Assembly (NCBI RefSeq): GCF_001625305.1
Contig: NW_017803884.1
Span: forward strand, 143,541-207,540
DNA from: Branchiostoma belcheri
Lineage: Eukaryota; Chordata; Leptocardii; Amphioxiformes; Branchiostomatidae
Length of the DNA stretch: 64,000 bases
Direction of reading: 5' to 3'
This document shows positions 53,183 to 63,656 of this stretch, piece after piece (position 1 is the stretch's first letter; the number at the start of each line of letters is the position of its first letter). The notes under the pieces are model-generated. The model ran no database searches. It was not told where the DNA came from and worked only from the letters and a program-made list of their open reading frames with translations. The position numbers and the translations under genes are program-made.

Positions 53183-54357
53183 TGGCGACTTCACTTGGCG
53201 CGTAGGTGTGAATTACGCCCTCCCGGCCAGGGAAACCAAAATTCCAACTTCCGGCTGGCGACACGGCCTGGCGATTTTCCGTTACTCGCCTGTTTCCGTT
53301 CAACTCAGTTTGAATGTCTAACGGACGGGACCGACATGGAAGACAGCAGTGCGCATCTGGAAGGCTGGCACGGGAGTCGCTCGTGGCTACGAGGGCTCAA
53401 ACACGCAAGGCAGCTCAGGGGTTTATCGGCTTACAGAAAGCAATGCAGCAATCTGGAGTTCAACCGCGGCAATTCTTGTCAACATTCGGTCGTTATAGTA
53501 ATGGTTATGGTCGTGGCGGCACCAAGTCGTACAACTTTGCCGGCTATAGACCAAAACTGCGCCTGGCTGCACGTACCAAACCCATTGGGAGCCCTCATCT
53601 CCCAGCACCAGGGAAGTCCCAGAGGCGCATCTTTGGTGGCGCCAAACCGGTGGACACGGCAGCGAGGGAGCGCGTGATTGAGGAGAAGCTGTCACTACAG
53701 AAGGTCGGGGGATGGAGGCAGTCCGGGAAAGGGCAGTGCCAATGCAGATACACTGTCTTGAGCGGGAGACAATAGAACTCTACTACCATTACTAGTAGTG
53801 TTACGTTACGTCACGCCTGGTTATAGGGTGCTTAAAACTTTTCCCGTATGTAGAGCTCTAGAGCACAAACATAGGAGTTGTTGTTGTTACTAATGGTTCA
53901 GTAGTTGGAACACTTTGTAGTCAAGTTATTTTGTTCCTGTGAACATTATTAAGAGTTAGCGATGTCTCCTCCGGAAAGGACTGATGACTACGGAGACTCT
54001 AGTGAAGTGAGATATATTTGAGATACATGCCCAAGTAGTATCCGTTTCCTTTTTTATAGCTTTGTATAATGCATGTAAACCACAGGACCAGTATTACGAC
54101 AATGTAAATTATGACTAATGAGAACCTAGAGTTTAGAATGGTGATTGAAAGGAGTTTTTCAATCAGAAGAAACGGGAGCGAATGTGATGGGATCCAATCG
54201 TTTGTACCAGTTTGGCCCAAGAATGTGAAGGCGAGGTCAGTCGAGAGGGGATTCTAGAGAGGGAGGTCCTGGTGGTGGCTGTCTTAGGATAGGAAGTTGA
54301 TTAAACACTTAAAGTTCTGACTCTGTGACTCGGCTCATCATCTGACAACTGGTAACA
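53183..54357 (+). mobile_element. Possible LTR retroelement 5' leader with ORF and 3' LTR
   Basis: A segment starting TGGCGACTTCACTTGG (53183) could be a primer-binding site. A 153-codon ORF (53314-53775) follows: MSNGRDRHGRQQCASGRLAR and YSNGYGRGGTKSYNFAGYRP, rich in Arg/Gly/Gln, perhaps a gag-like basic protein. 53799-54357 begins TGTTACGTTACG and ends GGTAACA, perfect 6-bp TG...CA inverted ends, as in LTRs. The last part carries CACTTAAAGTTCTGACTCTG, like a transcript end. The 5' LTR is not visible and no pol is present. This reading is an inference. Confidence 0.4.
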
Positions 54358-54407
54358 ATTTCCTTGTGCATTTTGTCTAACCAATCGTTAATTGCTATTC
54401 ATTGCAG

Positions 54408-57400
54408 CCTAGAGGAAGCCAGAAGCCCACAGAGTGGGCAATGGTTATTGTGGAGGACGAGGGGCTGGTACCTATGCCCGCCAGGCAGATCAAAAACTGG
54501 AAAACTGCGAGTCTTGGAGACCTTGTTGATTTTACTTTCTGTAACTCAAAAGGAAGTGGCCTGTTTATGGGAATGACTGGTGTGTTTAATGTTCATTTAT
54601 ATTATACATATAGCGTTATGCAAATGTGGTCTTACCTATCATACTACATGTAGATTGACATTGTTATTCAATACTGACAGGTTGTAGTGAACTCTGAGTT
54701 CGGCAAACAGGTGATGACAAGATATGACAGGATGACACAAAAAGCCTGCAGACTGTACTTACTAATATTACGCAATGAACAAGTGAAGTACACAGCATTT
54801 GGGTTGACGTACTAAAGTGGCATTAAAATTCTGCAGTAAAAGACTGTTACTGTTAAAAGACTGTGAAAATTTCAATGTACATGTATTTTAATAGATTATC
54901 CATTGCCTGATATTCTTTTGTTTTGGATTTTTACTGCTCGTACAGATAACTTGGATAACCTGTATGCCACCCATCAATCTTTACAATCGATCGACAACAT
55001 AGACACCCGGAGGGAGAGGACACCCAAGAAGTCTGGCGCAAAACAGGTAATTGCAATTGTTAACAGAGTCTTAAAATCCAACATAGGGCTGTATAATCAC
55101 AAGACACTCTCTTCAGCGAGTAAGCAAAATAGTGTTTTGAAACTGACTTGTAAATGATGATTATCGTATGTTGCTATCAATATTAGTTCCAAGTAGTTAT
55201 TTGCATAAGCTGGTCAAAACAAGTCACTGTGCAATCTTTCATCTATTATTTCCAAAAATCCAATAGGTCATTTTTCTTCGTCTTTCTGTCAATTTTTTTC
55301 CACATGTTAGCCTGGGACAGTCCTTTGTCGTAGCAACCTGTCGTCTTCCAACTGGAATTCCTTGACAGCTCCAAGCACACGTGCAGAGACGTCTGCCGCA
55401 GAGAGTTCCTTGACAGCTCCAAGCACACGTGCAGAGACGTCTGCCGCAGAGAGTTCCATAACAGCTCCAACCACACGTGCAGAGACGTCTGTCGCAGAGA
55501 GATCCATGGCTTGTCCAACCACACGTGCAGAGACGTCTGCCGCAGAGAGTTCCATGGCAGCTCCAACCACACGTGCAGAGACGTCTGCCACAGAGTTCCG
55601 GGGGTCGTGGACGACAAGGATGGGTTTTACGGTATGATTTGTATTTATATGTTAATTATTACTTTATGTCATATTACTGTTTTGTATTGATTTCATGGGC
55701 TCCCTAGGAAATCAGCTTGTTTCAAGCTGAAGGTACCTGTGTACCGAAGATAAATAAATAAACTTTCACACTCCAGACGTCTTCGGAATGGAGTTACTTG
55801 ACAGCTCCAACGACACGTGCAGAGACGTCTTTGAACTGGAGATCCTTGACAGCTCCAACCACACGTGCAGAGACATGTGTGTGTGTGTGTTAAAGCTCCT
55901 TATTATGTGAAGCTTTACTACAAAAAGTACCAATTTTAAGACCTTTGTATGGTCAGACTACTTAAAGGGGAGGTCCAATACTTTCAGTTTTGGGGCCTTT
56001 CTACCCAAAATCCTATTTGTAAATGGTGATTTATTGGTTTCTTCCAACCCCGCACATATTTGCCGTGATATCTGACTCGCTCGATGTTTCGCGGCTAGCG
56101 CCAGATTGTCCGCTAGGCGGCGCTGCGACTGGATCTGTGACGTAAAAGGTTTCATTGGAACAGAGTTAGTACACAAGAAGAGCTTCCACTGGCGGGTGTG
56201 TTCAGACCATTTCGAGCCTGGATGCTTCACGCGAACGTCAGTCTCAATTCCTTTCTGTTGGGCGTATGGGCGGTCGATATGAAGAAATCCGTCAAAGGGT
56301 CGAGTAAGTTGCAATGTAAACAAACTGCGGTATTCGCGGTACCGACCTGTTAGATACAGGCTCCTGCACGCCCTGCCGGATCAGATCCCACCGAAAAATC
56401 AGCAACGTTCGGAGGTTTGCCGGGTGCAGAATCACATCGAAGTCAGGGTGGTTTCTAATGCATGGGTGGTCTGTACCGACGTTCTTTTCAGTGTCTGTCA
56501 GCTCTGGCAGGTCGTGACAACAAACACTCTCCCGTACAGAGGGCATTTCCAGGCAGTTTCTATTGTCTTCGTTTCCACACCGGCACCAATCCCGGTTCTC
56601 CAACCCTCTGTCTCCACATCACCTCCATCCCAAACGTTCTCATCGCCTGGATCGGGGTCAGAGTCACCACTACTGTCCGTCTGTGGCTAAAAACGGAAGG
56701 GTTGCACGCCCGCCATTGTTGTTTACGCTAGTAGCAGAATGAAACCTTTTACGTCACAGATCCAGTCGCAGCGCCGCCTAGCGGACAATCTGGCGCTAGC
56801 CGCGAAACATCGAGCGGGTCAGATACCACGGCAAATATGTGCGGGGTTAGCAGAAACCAGTAAATCACCATTTACAAATAGGATTTTGGGTAGAAAGGCC
56901 CCAAAACTGAAAGTATTGGACCTCCCCTTTAATGTCCCGAGGTATATATGGTAAGATAATCTTTGGTCAAGTGCAATAACCACCGAATACCACGAATACA
57001 GAAAGCGTATCGAACGAGGTGGTTTATGAGGATAAGTAATAAAGATAAATATTCCAAGTCTTAACACGACTGTTAGTGTCTTGTCCCCTGTATAAATGGT
57101 ATGGTTCAAAAAGTGGTCAGTTATTACTGCCTGATCTAGGAAATGGAGCCTTCTGATTGGTCAATGGCTTCTGGCTATATATATATATAAACATTAATTA
57201 ATAAAGAGCTAATGTGAATATCTATTATCTTATAGTCGATGTTCACTCATAACGGTTTAGGATGATTAGTTATTATTACCTGTCTTATTCTGAGCTTTGT
57301 GATCTTCCAGGTGAAAGAAGGAGTGGCCTTGAAGAAGGTTGTTGCTGATTCAACTGTGCAAGTTGATGTGCAAGTGCTGGCATTGAATGGTGGAGGCGAT

Positions 57401-57415
57401 AGATCATTCCTGTGA
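54408..57415 (+). CDS. Four-exon candidate gene with 16-residue coding repeat
   Basis: Exons 54408-54579, 54946-55046, 55311-55631 and 57311-57415 join at consensus sites in a continuous frame (phases 0/1, 1/0, 0/0, 0/stop). Exon 1 reads PTEWAMVIVEDEGLVPMPAR then QIKNWKTASLGDLVDFTF, a compact beta-rich segment. Exon 2 is DNLDNLYATHQSLQSIDNID then TRRERTPKKSGAKQ. Exon 3 carries five units of a 48-bp repeat, each TAPTTRAETSAAESS-like. Exon 4 is VKEGVALKKVVADSTVQVDV then a TGA at 57413. No start codon or upstream exon is certain: the first exon begins in phase 0 after an AG, so one more exon is expected. Intron 3 (55632-57310) holds the TTAA-flanked element. The function is unknown; the first exon resembles small domains in BEN-type proteins, weakly. 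Confidence 0.55.
55355..55594. repeat. 48-bp minisatellite, 5 tandem copies in exon 3
   Basis: Units start at 55355, 55403, 55451, 55499 and 55547. Each holds ACACGTGCAGAGACGTCTGC. Two further diverged units lie at 55791 and 55839. The 196 bp between (55595-55790) includes the exon 3 donor and an AT-rich retroelement-like tail, AAGATAAATAAATAAACTTT. Both strands are open through the array. Confidence 0.95.
55966..56928. mobile_element. TTAA-flanked DNA transposon with 191-bp inverted arms
   Basis: TTAA stands at 55962-55965 and 56929-56932. Element ends are AGGGGAGGTCCAATAC and GTATTGGACCTCCCCT. The arms 55966-56156 and 56738-56928 are about 97% identical inverted copies. TTAA target sites are used by the Kolobok and piggyBac superfamilies; ends of the form AGGG fit Kolobok better. 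The interior (56157-56737) carries a Cys-rich segment on the minus strand (see 56292-56603). At 963 bp it is too short for a full transposase, so it is non-autonomous. The near-identity of the arms suggests a recent insertion. Confidence 0.85.
56292..56603 (-). pseudogene. P2X7 ballast-like N-terminal half inside the TTAA element
   Basis: The minus-strand frame reads NRDWCRCGNEDNRNCLEMPS, ESVCCHDLPEL, TDHPCIRNHPDFDVILHPAN and LRTLLIFRWDLIRQG. W-C-x-C-G...C-x-x-M...E-x-V-C-C and C-I-x-x-H-P-x-F are the zinc-ligand pattern of the P2RX7_C (ballast) domain. The end aligns by eye with the start of the tandem exons at 2678-2944 (DxxIL-x-P-x-x-L...W-x-x-x). Beyond it, a frame change leads to LYREYRSLFTLQL, like the Y-R...Y-R region, and the match then fades into the arm. 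An insertion (EDNR) sits between the first Cys cluster members. It lacks a full-length frame and is probably a remnant of the element's own protein or a captured exon. Confidence 0.65.
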
Positions 57416-58305
57416 TGGTATCAGAACCAATCATCTTCATATTACATAGTATTATGGAGTGTTCTGGATTTCTGAAAGTGATGTATTTCAGCCCATGTAC
57501 AAATACATGTTGGTTGTATTAGTTGTAGCCCTCACAAAATTTGACTTTGTGATTTTGTTGTTATTTTGTTTACTTATTCATGTGGCAAATGATGAAGAAG
57601 AGGATGTAAATTGTGGATTTGATGGACAAAATGTAATATTCTTGTATGATTTTTACAGAAGAACAGTGTATGTAAACAGAGGGAAACGTGAACCCATTGG
57701 TTGAAGATCAGGTAGATCATACATTTCAGTCGCCTCGAGCTATAAACAAGCTTAGAAAAGCTCTTGAGATTATTAAAAAGTACACATGTATCTTATTAAA
57801 TTCCCTTTCTTAAGAATTGCTGATTAATATGACAGTATTCAAAGGAAAAATCAATACTACATATTTATTCTGTCATAAAATTTGTGTTGTTGTGTTGCAT
57901 CATTGATGTTTGAGTTTTGATAACAACAGTTTTGAACCAACACTATGTTTTCTTTGCTTGCATATTAGGTAACATATTTCTAACAGTTTATAATCTGTGT
58001 GTTTCCCACTGGCAGCCATTGTTTAAAGCAACGACACTATCTAGATATTGGTTTGATTTTAAGGGAAAACATTTCAACTGTAAGCTCTGAGAGCATTTGG
58101 GCAGAGCAGCTTAGAATGTAACAGATGTAGTTCTAAGCATTGTTGGTTGGTGAAGCCAGCAAACCAGGTCCTCTGAAGGATCAAGTCAGAGCATCCTGTC
58201 ATGGTTTTTGAATACTATGCAAGGTGCTAAATGCCCATCACACGATGAAATTCAGTAATTTCCCTTAATTGTGAACTGAGTCAACTGATCTCTCTTCCCC
58301 ATCAG
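57416..58305. other. 3' UTR or intron, no further coding supported
   Basis: A plus-strand frame at 57459-57704 has a hydrophobic segment (MLVVLVVALTKFDFVILLLF) that could form one membrane helix, but the sequence is AT-rich and lacks splice support. The stretch may be the 3' UTR of the preceding gene or an intron leading to 58306. Confidence 0.3.
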
Positions 58306-59771
58306 CCTCCCTATGAAGCATCAACACAGGATGAACACTCCCAAACTGGACACTCCGAAGATGTACAGCCACATAAGGAGGTAAGAAGGGTTCCTTGCAA
58401 AAGTTTGCTAGTTTGCAGCGTCCTGTATAAGCTTTAGAAAAAAAGTGAAATCACACGTCTTAGTGTTTTGTGCCAAGCTACCCTTGTGACAAATTCCAGG
58501 TCATTTGCTATTAATATGAAGGACATGATTCTTTCTAAAAAAAAGGAGGTATGTGGCCAACAAAAGATGAGCTTTTTCTGTCGATTGTAAAAATGAATGA
58601 AGTGCACATTTTGCTGAGAACAAACAAGGTGCCTGAATCAAGAAAGACCAGAATGGACAAGATATTGCAATAAATGTAGTTATGTGTTTCAGTCGGGCAT
58701 ATGTTTACCACGTATACCCGACTGATTTTGTAAAGAAACGTTGTCTACAAACATAATCTGCCGTATCCAAGAAAAAGAAAATTTGATCTTTGCAACAAGA
58801 TACAGATATTACTTCGAGACATTTCAAGTGACATTCATCATTATTTTGCAATGTCAGTTAACAGCTGGCAACAAAAAATTTAACACTGATGATTATAATA
58901 AAACTGGAGTAACTGGTTGAGCATTGTGCAATATTTTCTAACTGGTTTACTTCAATGTGTAATCCCCATCAACATCTCCAACAGTATGTTATAATACTAA
59001 TTATAGAGAGAAAGTGAGTGTTTTTGGTAGGAAGTGATTTGTGAATAATGCATTACTATATAGGTATTTGGAGTTGGTGTACCACAAATGTAGGCTTTGA
59101 TTTGTCTCATAAAAATCCTGTAACTAATTGGTAACATGTTCATATTTCAGGATGCCATCTTTCCATGTAGTATCTGCTCGAAAAAAATTACTCGCAAAGG
59201 CAATTTGAAAAAACACCTGAGCCATGTGCATAAACAAATACTAAAAGATAATGTAAAAAGAACGGCATGCATATACCCAGACTGTGATAAGTCTTTTTAT
59301 CACGTCACTAAAATGCTTGAGCACCTTGAGGAAGACCACATTGTGGAAACCGAAAGAAAAACATATCACTTCAGCTCTTGGGATGAGTTCCTTGCTTGGA
59401 AGGAGAAGGAACAAATAGATAAGTATGTGTATTTCAGTAAACAACGAGGAAACACTGTCAAACAGTCTGTCTGCTATTCCTACTATACCTGCCAATTTGA
59501 TGGTTCTGACAAACCTCACATTGCCCATGGACAGCCCCCGCGGAAGACAACAAGAAAAAGAAAAAAGGGCCAGGTGAAGACAGGCCTATTGTGTCCAGCA
59601 AGAATGCTGGTACAAACAAACCTCAATTCAAAGGCTGTGAAAGTATCTTACATTAGCAGTCACAGTCACGAACCATGTTTGCAAGACACACAACATCAAC
59701 CCATCACCACCTCAGTACGGGCCAGCATAGAAGGAAAACTAGCTTTAGGTTTGCAACCATCAGATTTGTGA
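58306..59771 (+). CDS. C2H2 plus FAR1/FLYWCH-like protein, transposase-derived
   Basis: Exon 58306-58380 (PPYEASTQDEHSQTGHSEDV then QPHKE) joins exon 59151-59771 in phase 0. The second begins with C2H2 finger 1 (CSICSKKITRKGNLKKHLSH, then VH) and finger 2 (CIYPDCDKSFYHVTKMLEHL, then EEDH). A FAR1/FLYWCH-like zinc region follows: FSSWDEFLAWKEKEQIDKYV, VCYSYYTCQFDGSDKPH, LLCPARMLV and ISSHSHEP. In the ZSWIM/CARF-like and MULE-type families this precedes the transposase core. Here the frame ends at LALGLQPSDL, while the adjacent frame (ICDDMRDGMSDFVY) continues the family text, so a small indel has truncated it. The SWIM end of a relative lies at 26160-26720. The upstream exons may include the gene at 54408-57415. 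Confidence 0.65.
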
Positions 59772-60254
59772 TGACATGAGAGATGGCATGAGTGACTTTG
59801 TCTACATCCACTTTGGGTCTGCATGACTCCTGTGGTGATCCATTCCTTCTATGTGATACAACCTATAGGTACACACATTAGTACATGTACTGATCCATCA
59901 TCCTACATCATCCATTCATCTATCAACGCACCGTCACCACCATCATCACCACATATCAGCAGCCACCAGTGAGGCGACCCATTATGAGACTGCCATTACT
60001 TATCATACATAGGTAAATATGTTTATTTTTGTTCATTCTTATTTGAACAAAGTAATTGGCGTGTGGATGGAAAGATGGGGGTGGATGTATAGAAAAGTTA
60101 ACTATACTATGCAAAAGTTTACAGCTACTATTTTTTGTGTTCAATTTTGTGTCTGCTTGAGTGAGGTGAACAATCAATGAAAAGGCAGTACAATCACTTT
60201 TCAGTTGAAATGTTTCAGATGAGAGTACACTCTTCTTCGAGAGTGCTTAGAATG

Positions 60255-60530
60255 GCCAGAGTGACAGAATGTTCAGAGTGAACCAGAGTTGTTTAAAATG
60301 GCCAGAGTGACAGAATGTTCAGAGTGAACCAGAGGTGTTTACAATGGCCAGAGTGTCAGAATGTTCAGAGTGAACCAGAGGTGTTTACAATGGCCAGAGT
60401 GACAATATGTTCAGAGTGAACCAGAGGTGTTTACAATGGCCAGAGTGACAGAATGTTAAGAGTGAACCAGACGTGTTTACAATGGCCAGAGTGACAGAAT
60501 GTTAAGAGTGAACGAAAGGTGCTTAAAATG
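60255..60530. repeat. 46-bp minisatellite, 6 copies
   Basis: Units start GCCAGAGTGACAGAATGTTC at 60255, 60301, 60347, 60393, 60439 and 60485, each with small differences. The unit length is not a multiple of three, so the array is non-coding. Confidence 0.95.
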
Positions 60531-60556
60531 GCTTGAGTTGCCACAATAAAAAAAAA

Positions 60557-60604
60557 TTAAAGGCAGAGGTACAGACCCTGCGTGGCAAGCTGGCGTCTTT
60601 GAAG
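60557..60604 (+). CDS. Short coiled-coil exon
   Basis: LKAEVQTLRGKLASLK ends at a good donor (AAG|GTAAAT). The heptad-like Leu spacing suggests a coiled coil. The upstream boundary is hidden in an A-rich run. It may belong with the exons at 61573 and 61888. Confidence 0.35.
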
Positions 60605-60654
60605 GTAAATATAAGATGGTACAGTCCTGGCTGTCCGCGCTTGATTCCAGAGAC

Positions 60655-61145
60655 CGCTTGATTCCAGAGACCCCGTGGTAGTTCAAGCACTCTTTGCCGA
60701 CATGAGCAAAGCTTTTGATAGAGTGGACCACGCCATCCTGATTCAATGCGTAATTGACACAGTACCTAGCCCTCGCATGATCACCTGGCTCCACGACTAC
60801 CTCAGGGGACTCACACAAGGAGTGATGGCCAACGGCAACTTCAGCAGCTGGCTGGTACTCACGTCGGGCGTGCCACAGGGAGGTGTGTTGTCACCTTACC
60901 TGTTTCTGCTGTTTATGACTTCACGTACATCAGTCTACAGCGACACACTCAACATTGGCTACGCTGATGACGTTAACATGTTCAGGACTGTCCTAGTAGG
61001 AAGAGCTGCTAGTGACACAACCATGTCAGCGGAAGCCGCACGTCTCGACTCGTGGTCCAGTAACAACAATATGCTACTCAACGGCAAGAAGAGCCAGGCG
61101 CTGCATATTAGCTTTAGCAGGATCCGAATGAGTGTGTTTTTTTAA
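60655..61145 (+). mobile_element. LINE B family reverse transcriptase fragment
   Basis: The plus frame has FADMSKAFDRVDHAIL (RT motif 1-2), WLHDYLRGLTQGV, SGVPQGGVLSPYLFLLF (motif 4), GYADDVNMF (catalytic motif 5) and LNGKKSQALHISFSR. It is a member of the same family as 15245-16440 and carries more of the 5' side of the RT. The frame stops where sequence becomes unrelated at about 61125. The endonuclease, thumb and 3' UTR are missing, so it is a double-ended truncation. Confidence 0.9.
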
Positions 61146-61572
61146 TGCCATTCTTTCAGAATTGTTTTTAACTCGCTTAAATGTCGCAGCTACATAATAT
61201 ATCTATTTTAAAGATTATGAATGATGAAAAATGTTTTAAAAATGTACATATACTGCGAATTTTAGTGTTTGAAGTTAGAATGTTGTAAGTAATAATTTTA
61301 GTTTAACGTATTTTTCGAAATGTAATAAGATAGTCTAACAATTGTAACGTGTTCGCTACTTGTGTGCAAACCTCACAATTCAGCCGTGAGGCTGCATGCG
61401 ATGGGTTTTGGCTTTCAATAAACAATACACCGTTGGCTCCCTTTACAGTCTTTGAACAAACCTTTTACATATTATTTGATGTACATGTGATAAGGCATGA
61501 TCTGTTTTCATTGTAACTTAAAGCACACATTCTGACGTGTCCATGACTGACGGTTAATATGCCTTATCATAG

Positions 61573-61650
61573 AGTAAAAGAAAGGAAGATGGCACTGCAA
61601 ACAAAGCGGATTTGGAGATAGAAAGAGCTAAGAACAGGGAACTAAAAGAG
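61573..61650 (+). CDS. Coiled-coil exon, copy 1
   Basis: A 26-codon exon from TCATAG to GAG|GTAAGC, phase 0, reads SKRKEDGTANKADLEIERAK then NRELKE. The charged heptads suggest a coiled coil. A duplicate with a stop is at 62439-62507. Confidence 0.5.
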
Positions 61651-61887
61651 GTAAGCGTCAGAATTATATATGTTTAACATATACCATGTAGAGCGTCTAA
61701 GATATAGTTCATGAATATGGCGGGTGAGGCTCATTAACATTTTCCATGACACACTCATTTTAAAGCAATGAAAGGGTTTGTTGGCTTGTAAGATGTGTCA
61801 AGTCCGATTGATTTAGTTCATTTAACCTGTTGTGCGAATGAAAATGGCCGTGCTTTGGTGTTAACATTGTCGTGTCTGCTGCGCTAG

Positions 61888-61915
61888 GAAATCGAGAAGC
61901 TGCGAGAAAAGAGAG
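61888..61915 (+). CDS. Micro-exon, coiled-coil continuation
   Basis: GCGCTAG|GAAATCGAGAAG...AGAG|GTAGGT reads EIEKLREKR, in phase with the preceding exon. At 28 bases it is a micro-exon. Confidence 0.4.
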
Positions 61916-62438
61916 GTAGGTTACTAATAATAAATACTGATTTTATGCCGGACGACGGGAACAGAGCTTTGCTTTAATTTGGCCCTTAGTTGTATCATTC
62001 CGAAATCACTTTTGAATCACGCGGTGTCCACATGCTGAGCAGCCAATCAGAGAACAGAAAAGCCACGAGGAGTAAACTTCTGGAAACTTCCCGCGTCACA
62101 CGTCCTCTTCTACACTGAGACTTGAAGAGACGATACTGTGTCCATTAGCTATGGTCCTAGGAGGTAGACATAAAATCACTTTCGCATGCGAAATATCAAA
62201 TTATTGCAACAATACCAAAAATGATTCAACAATTATGACTAGCTCTAATCTTATCAGTTCCATAGCTTTTATTGATAACATATTTGCCTAATACAAAATG
62301 TTCTGTTTTATTGAGGTGACTCAGGTGTTGTTTATTGTCTGACTGTTGTGTGTGCCTGCCTGTGCTTCCGCAAATTCGGCGAAACACACAATCTAAAAAA
62401 AACACACACAATTTGTGGTCATATTTCCCTTCTCGCAG

Positions 62439-62507
62439 ACTGAGGAAAGTATCACTGCAAAGGAAGCAGAGTTGGAGTAAGAAAGGGCGAAGAACAGGGA
62501 ACTGGAG
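62439..62507 (+). pseudogene. Coiled-coil exon, copy 2, with in-frame stop
   Basis: CTCGCAG to CTGGAG|GTATGC reads TEESITAKEAELE, TAA (62478-62480), then ERAKNRELE. It is a duplicate of 61573-61650, and the stop falls where copy 1 has ATA (Ile). Confidence 0.5.
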
Positions 62508-63510
62508 GTATGCGTGAAACATTATCACGTCATTCCATGTCAGGTTTTGATTACGTGTAAGCATTGAATGTGTATACAGTTGATGTTGATTTTCCCCGGA
62601 AATATATGTTTAGCTTAACGATGTAAGGTTTGCATGATGGGTAAAATTCAGTACATTTAGGTAAGAGCAGAACTGGGTTAACTGACGTGTTACACATCAA
62701 TGCAATCAGTAAGAAACTTCAGCTCGACATCGTTTCCAAGGTTTTATCACACATTAGCACAAAACGGACAGTAAATTCCATCCATTTCATCCTTTCAGTA
62801 AAAAAATAAAACACGTAAAATATTATTCCCAAATCGTTAACAAGTTTCTTGCCAAGTTTCTTACTCCGAAAACATTGTTCCTATCTTCAAAATGTATAAC
62901 TACTTTAACTGCAAATTAATGTTTTGGGCAGGTTCATGACATCCATGTGGGATTTTAAGACCCAGATAGAACAGAAGATATCTGGTACATCCGGACATTC
63001 GAGACCCCATCAATACGTCGCAAAAATGATAAGTGGGAAGGTCCATCTATCTGCCCAGCTCTGACCCACCAAGGAGCAGCCAAAAGTACCCATTTCCTGT
63101 ACCACCTTCATCCCCACATTCCCACAGCTATCATCTGTTAAGGAGTGGACGGTTGATCCTAATGAAGATGCGGTAAAACAGCATGATGTGATGGTGAGGA
63201 ATGTAAGGAATGATCTGGTGGAGTGAAACTGTACGAGTAAACGATTTGTTTATTCCCTGGTGGGAGAAGTTTATAAAGCTGGAAAAAAAAGGAACCAGGG
63301 AAGCCCGTATGGCAACCAAGTGTCCTAAAGAAATATGTGCAGAATTCTGCAGAAATAACCTGATCCCTAGGGAACTATCACTGTTATCTACATAGTTGTT
63401 TTCATCTTCAACGTCACAATATGGAATGTCAATTGTCCAGGACAAACTATGCTTGAAAAGTGAGAGGTAGTCCGGAATCAGAGTATCTGTCCGGAATTAT
63501 AGTGTCGCGT
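62508..63510. other. No gene supported
   Basis: A stretch at 63130-63220 reads QLSSVKEWTVDPNEDAVKQH then DVMVRNVRNDLVE before a stop, and 63210-63395 has another short frame (NDLFIPWWEKFIKLEKKGTR). Neither is recognised. Confidence 0.3.
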
Positions 63511-63565
63511 GTTATAAATGGTTTATTGGTCGAACAGTACCCATGCAATCGCAAGGGTCTGTGTA
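63511..63565. mobile_element. SINE body fragment, relative of 19237-19582
   Basis: ATAAATGGTTTATTGGTCGA then ACAGTACCCATGCAATCGCA matches the low-coordinate end of the SINE at 19237 (ATAAATGGTTTTTATTGTCC then AAACAGTACCCGTGCAGTCG). GCAAGGGTCTGTG then follows, matching a part that is about 90 bp further in the full copy, so an internal deletion is present. Confidence 0.7.
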
Positions 63566-63584
63566 GCCTGTTCTGGTCAACAAA

Positions 63585-63585
63585 G

Positions 63586-63655
<70 letters not shown>
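63585..63655. repeat. TA microsatellite with CATACA interruption
   Basis: About 70 bp of alternating TA, broken once by CATACATA. It follows the SINE fragment. Confidence 0.95.

Positions 63656-63656
<1 letters not shown>

Noticed and set aside
55246..55617. Minus-strand ORF through the 48-bp repeat
   Set aside because: The plus strand has splice sites and phase continuity with neighbouring exons. The minus frame is open only because the unit lacks stops in that frame.
57459..57704. Small membrane protein after the four-exon gene
   Set aside because: AT-rich composition and no acceptor at its start. More likely UTR or intron.
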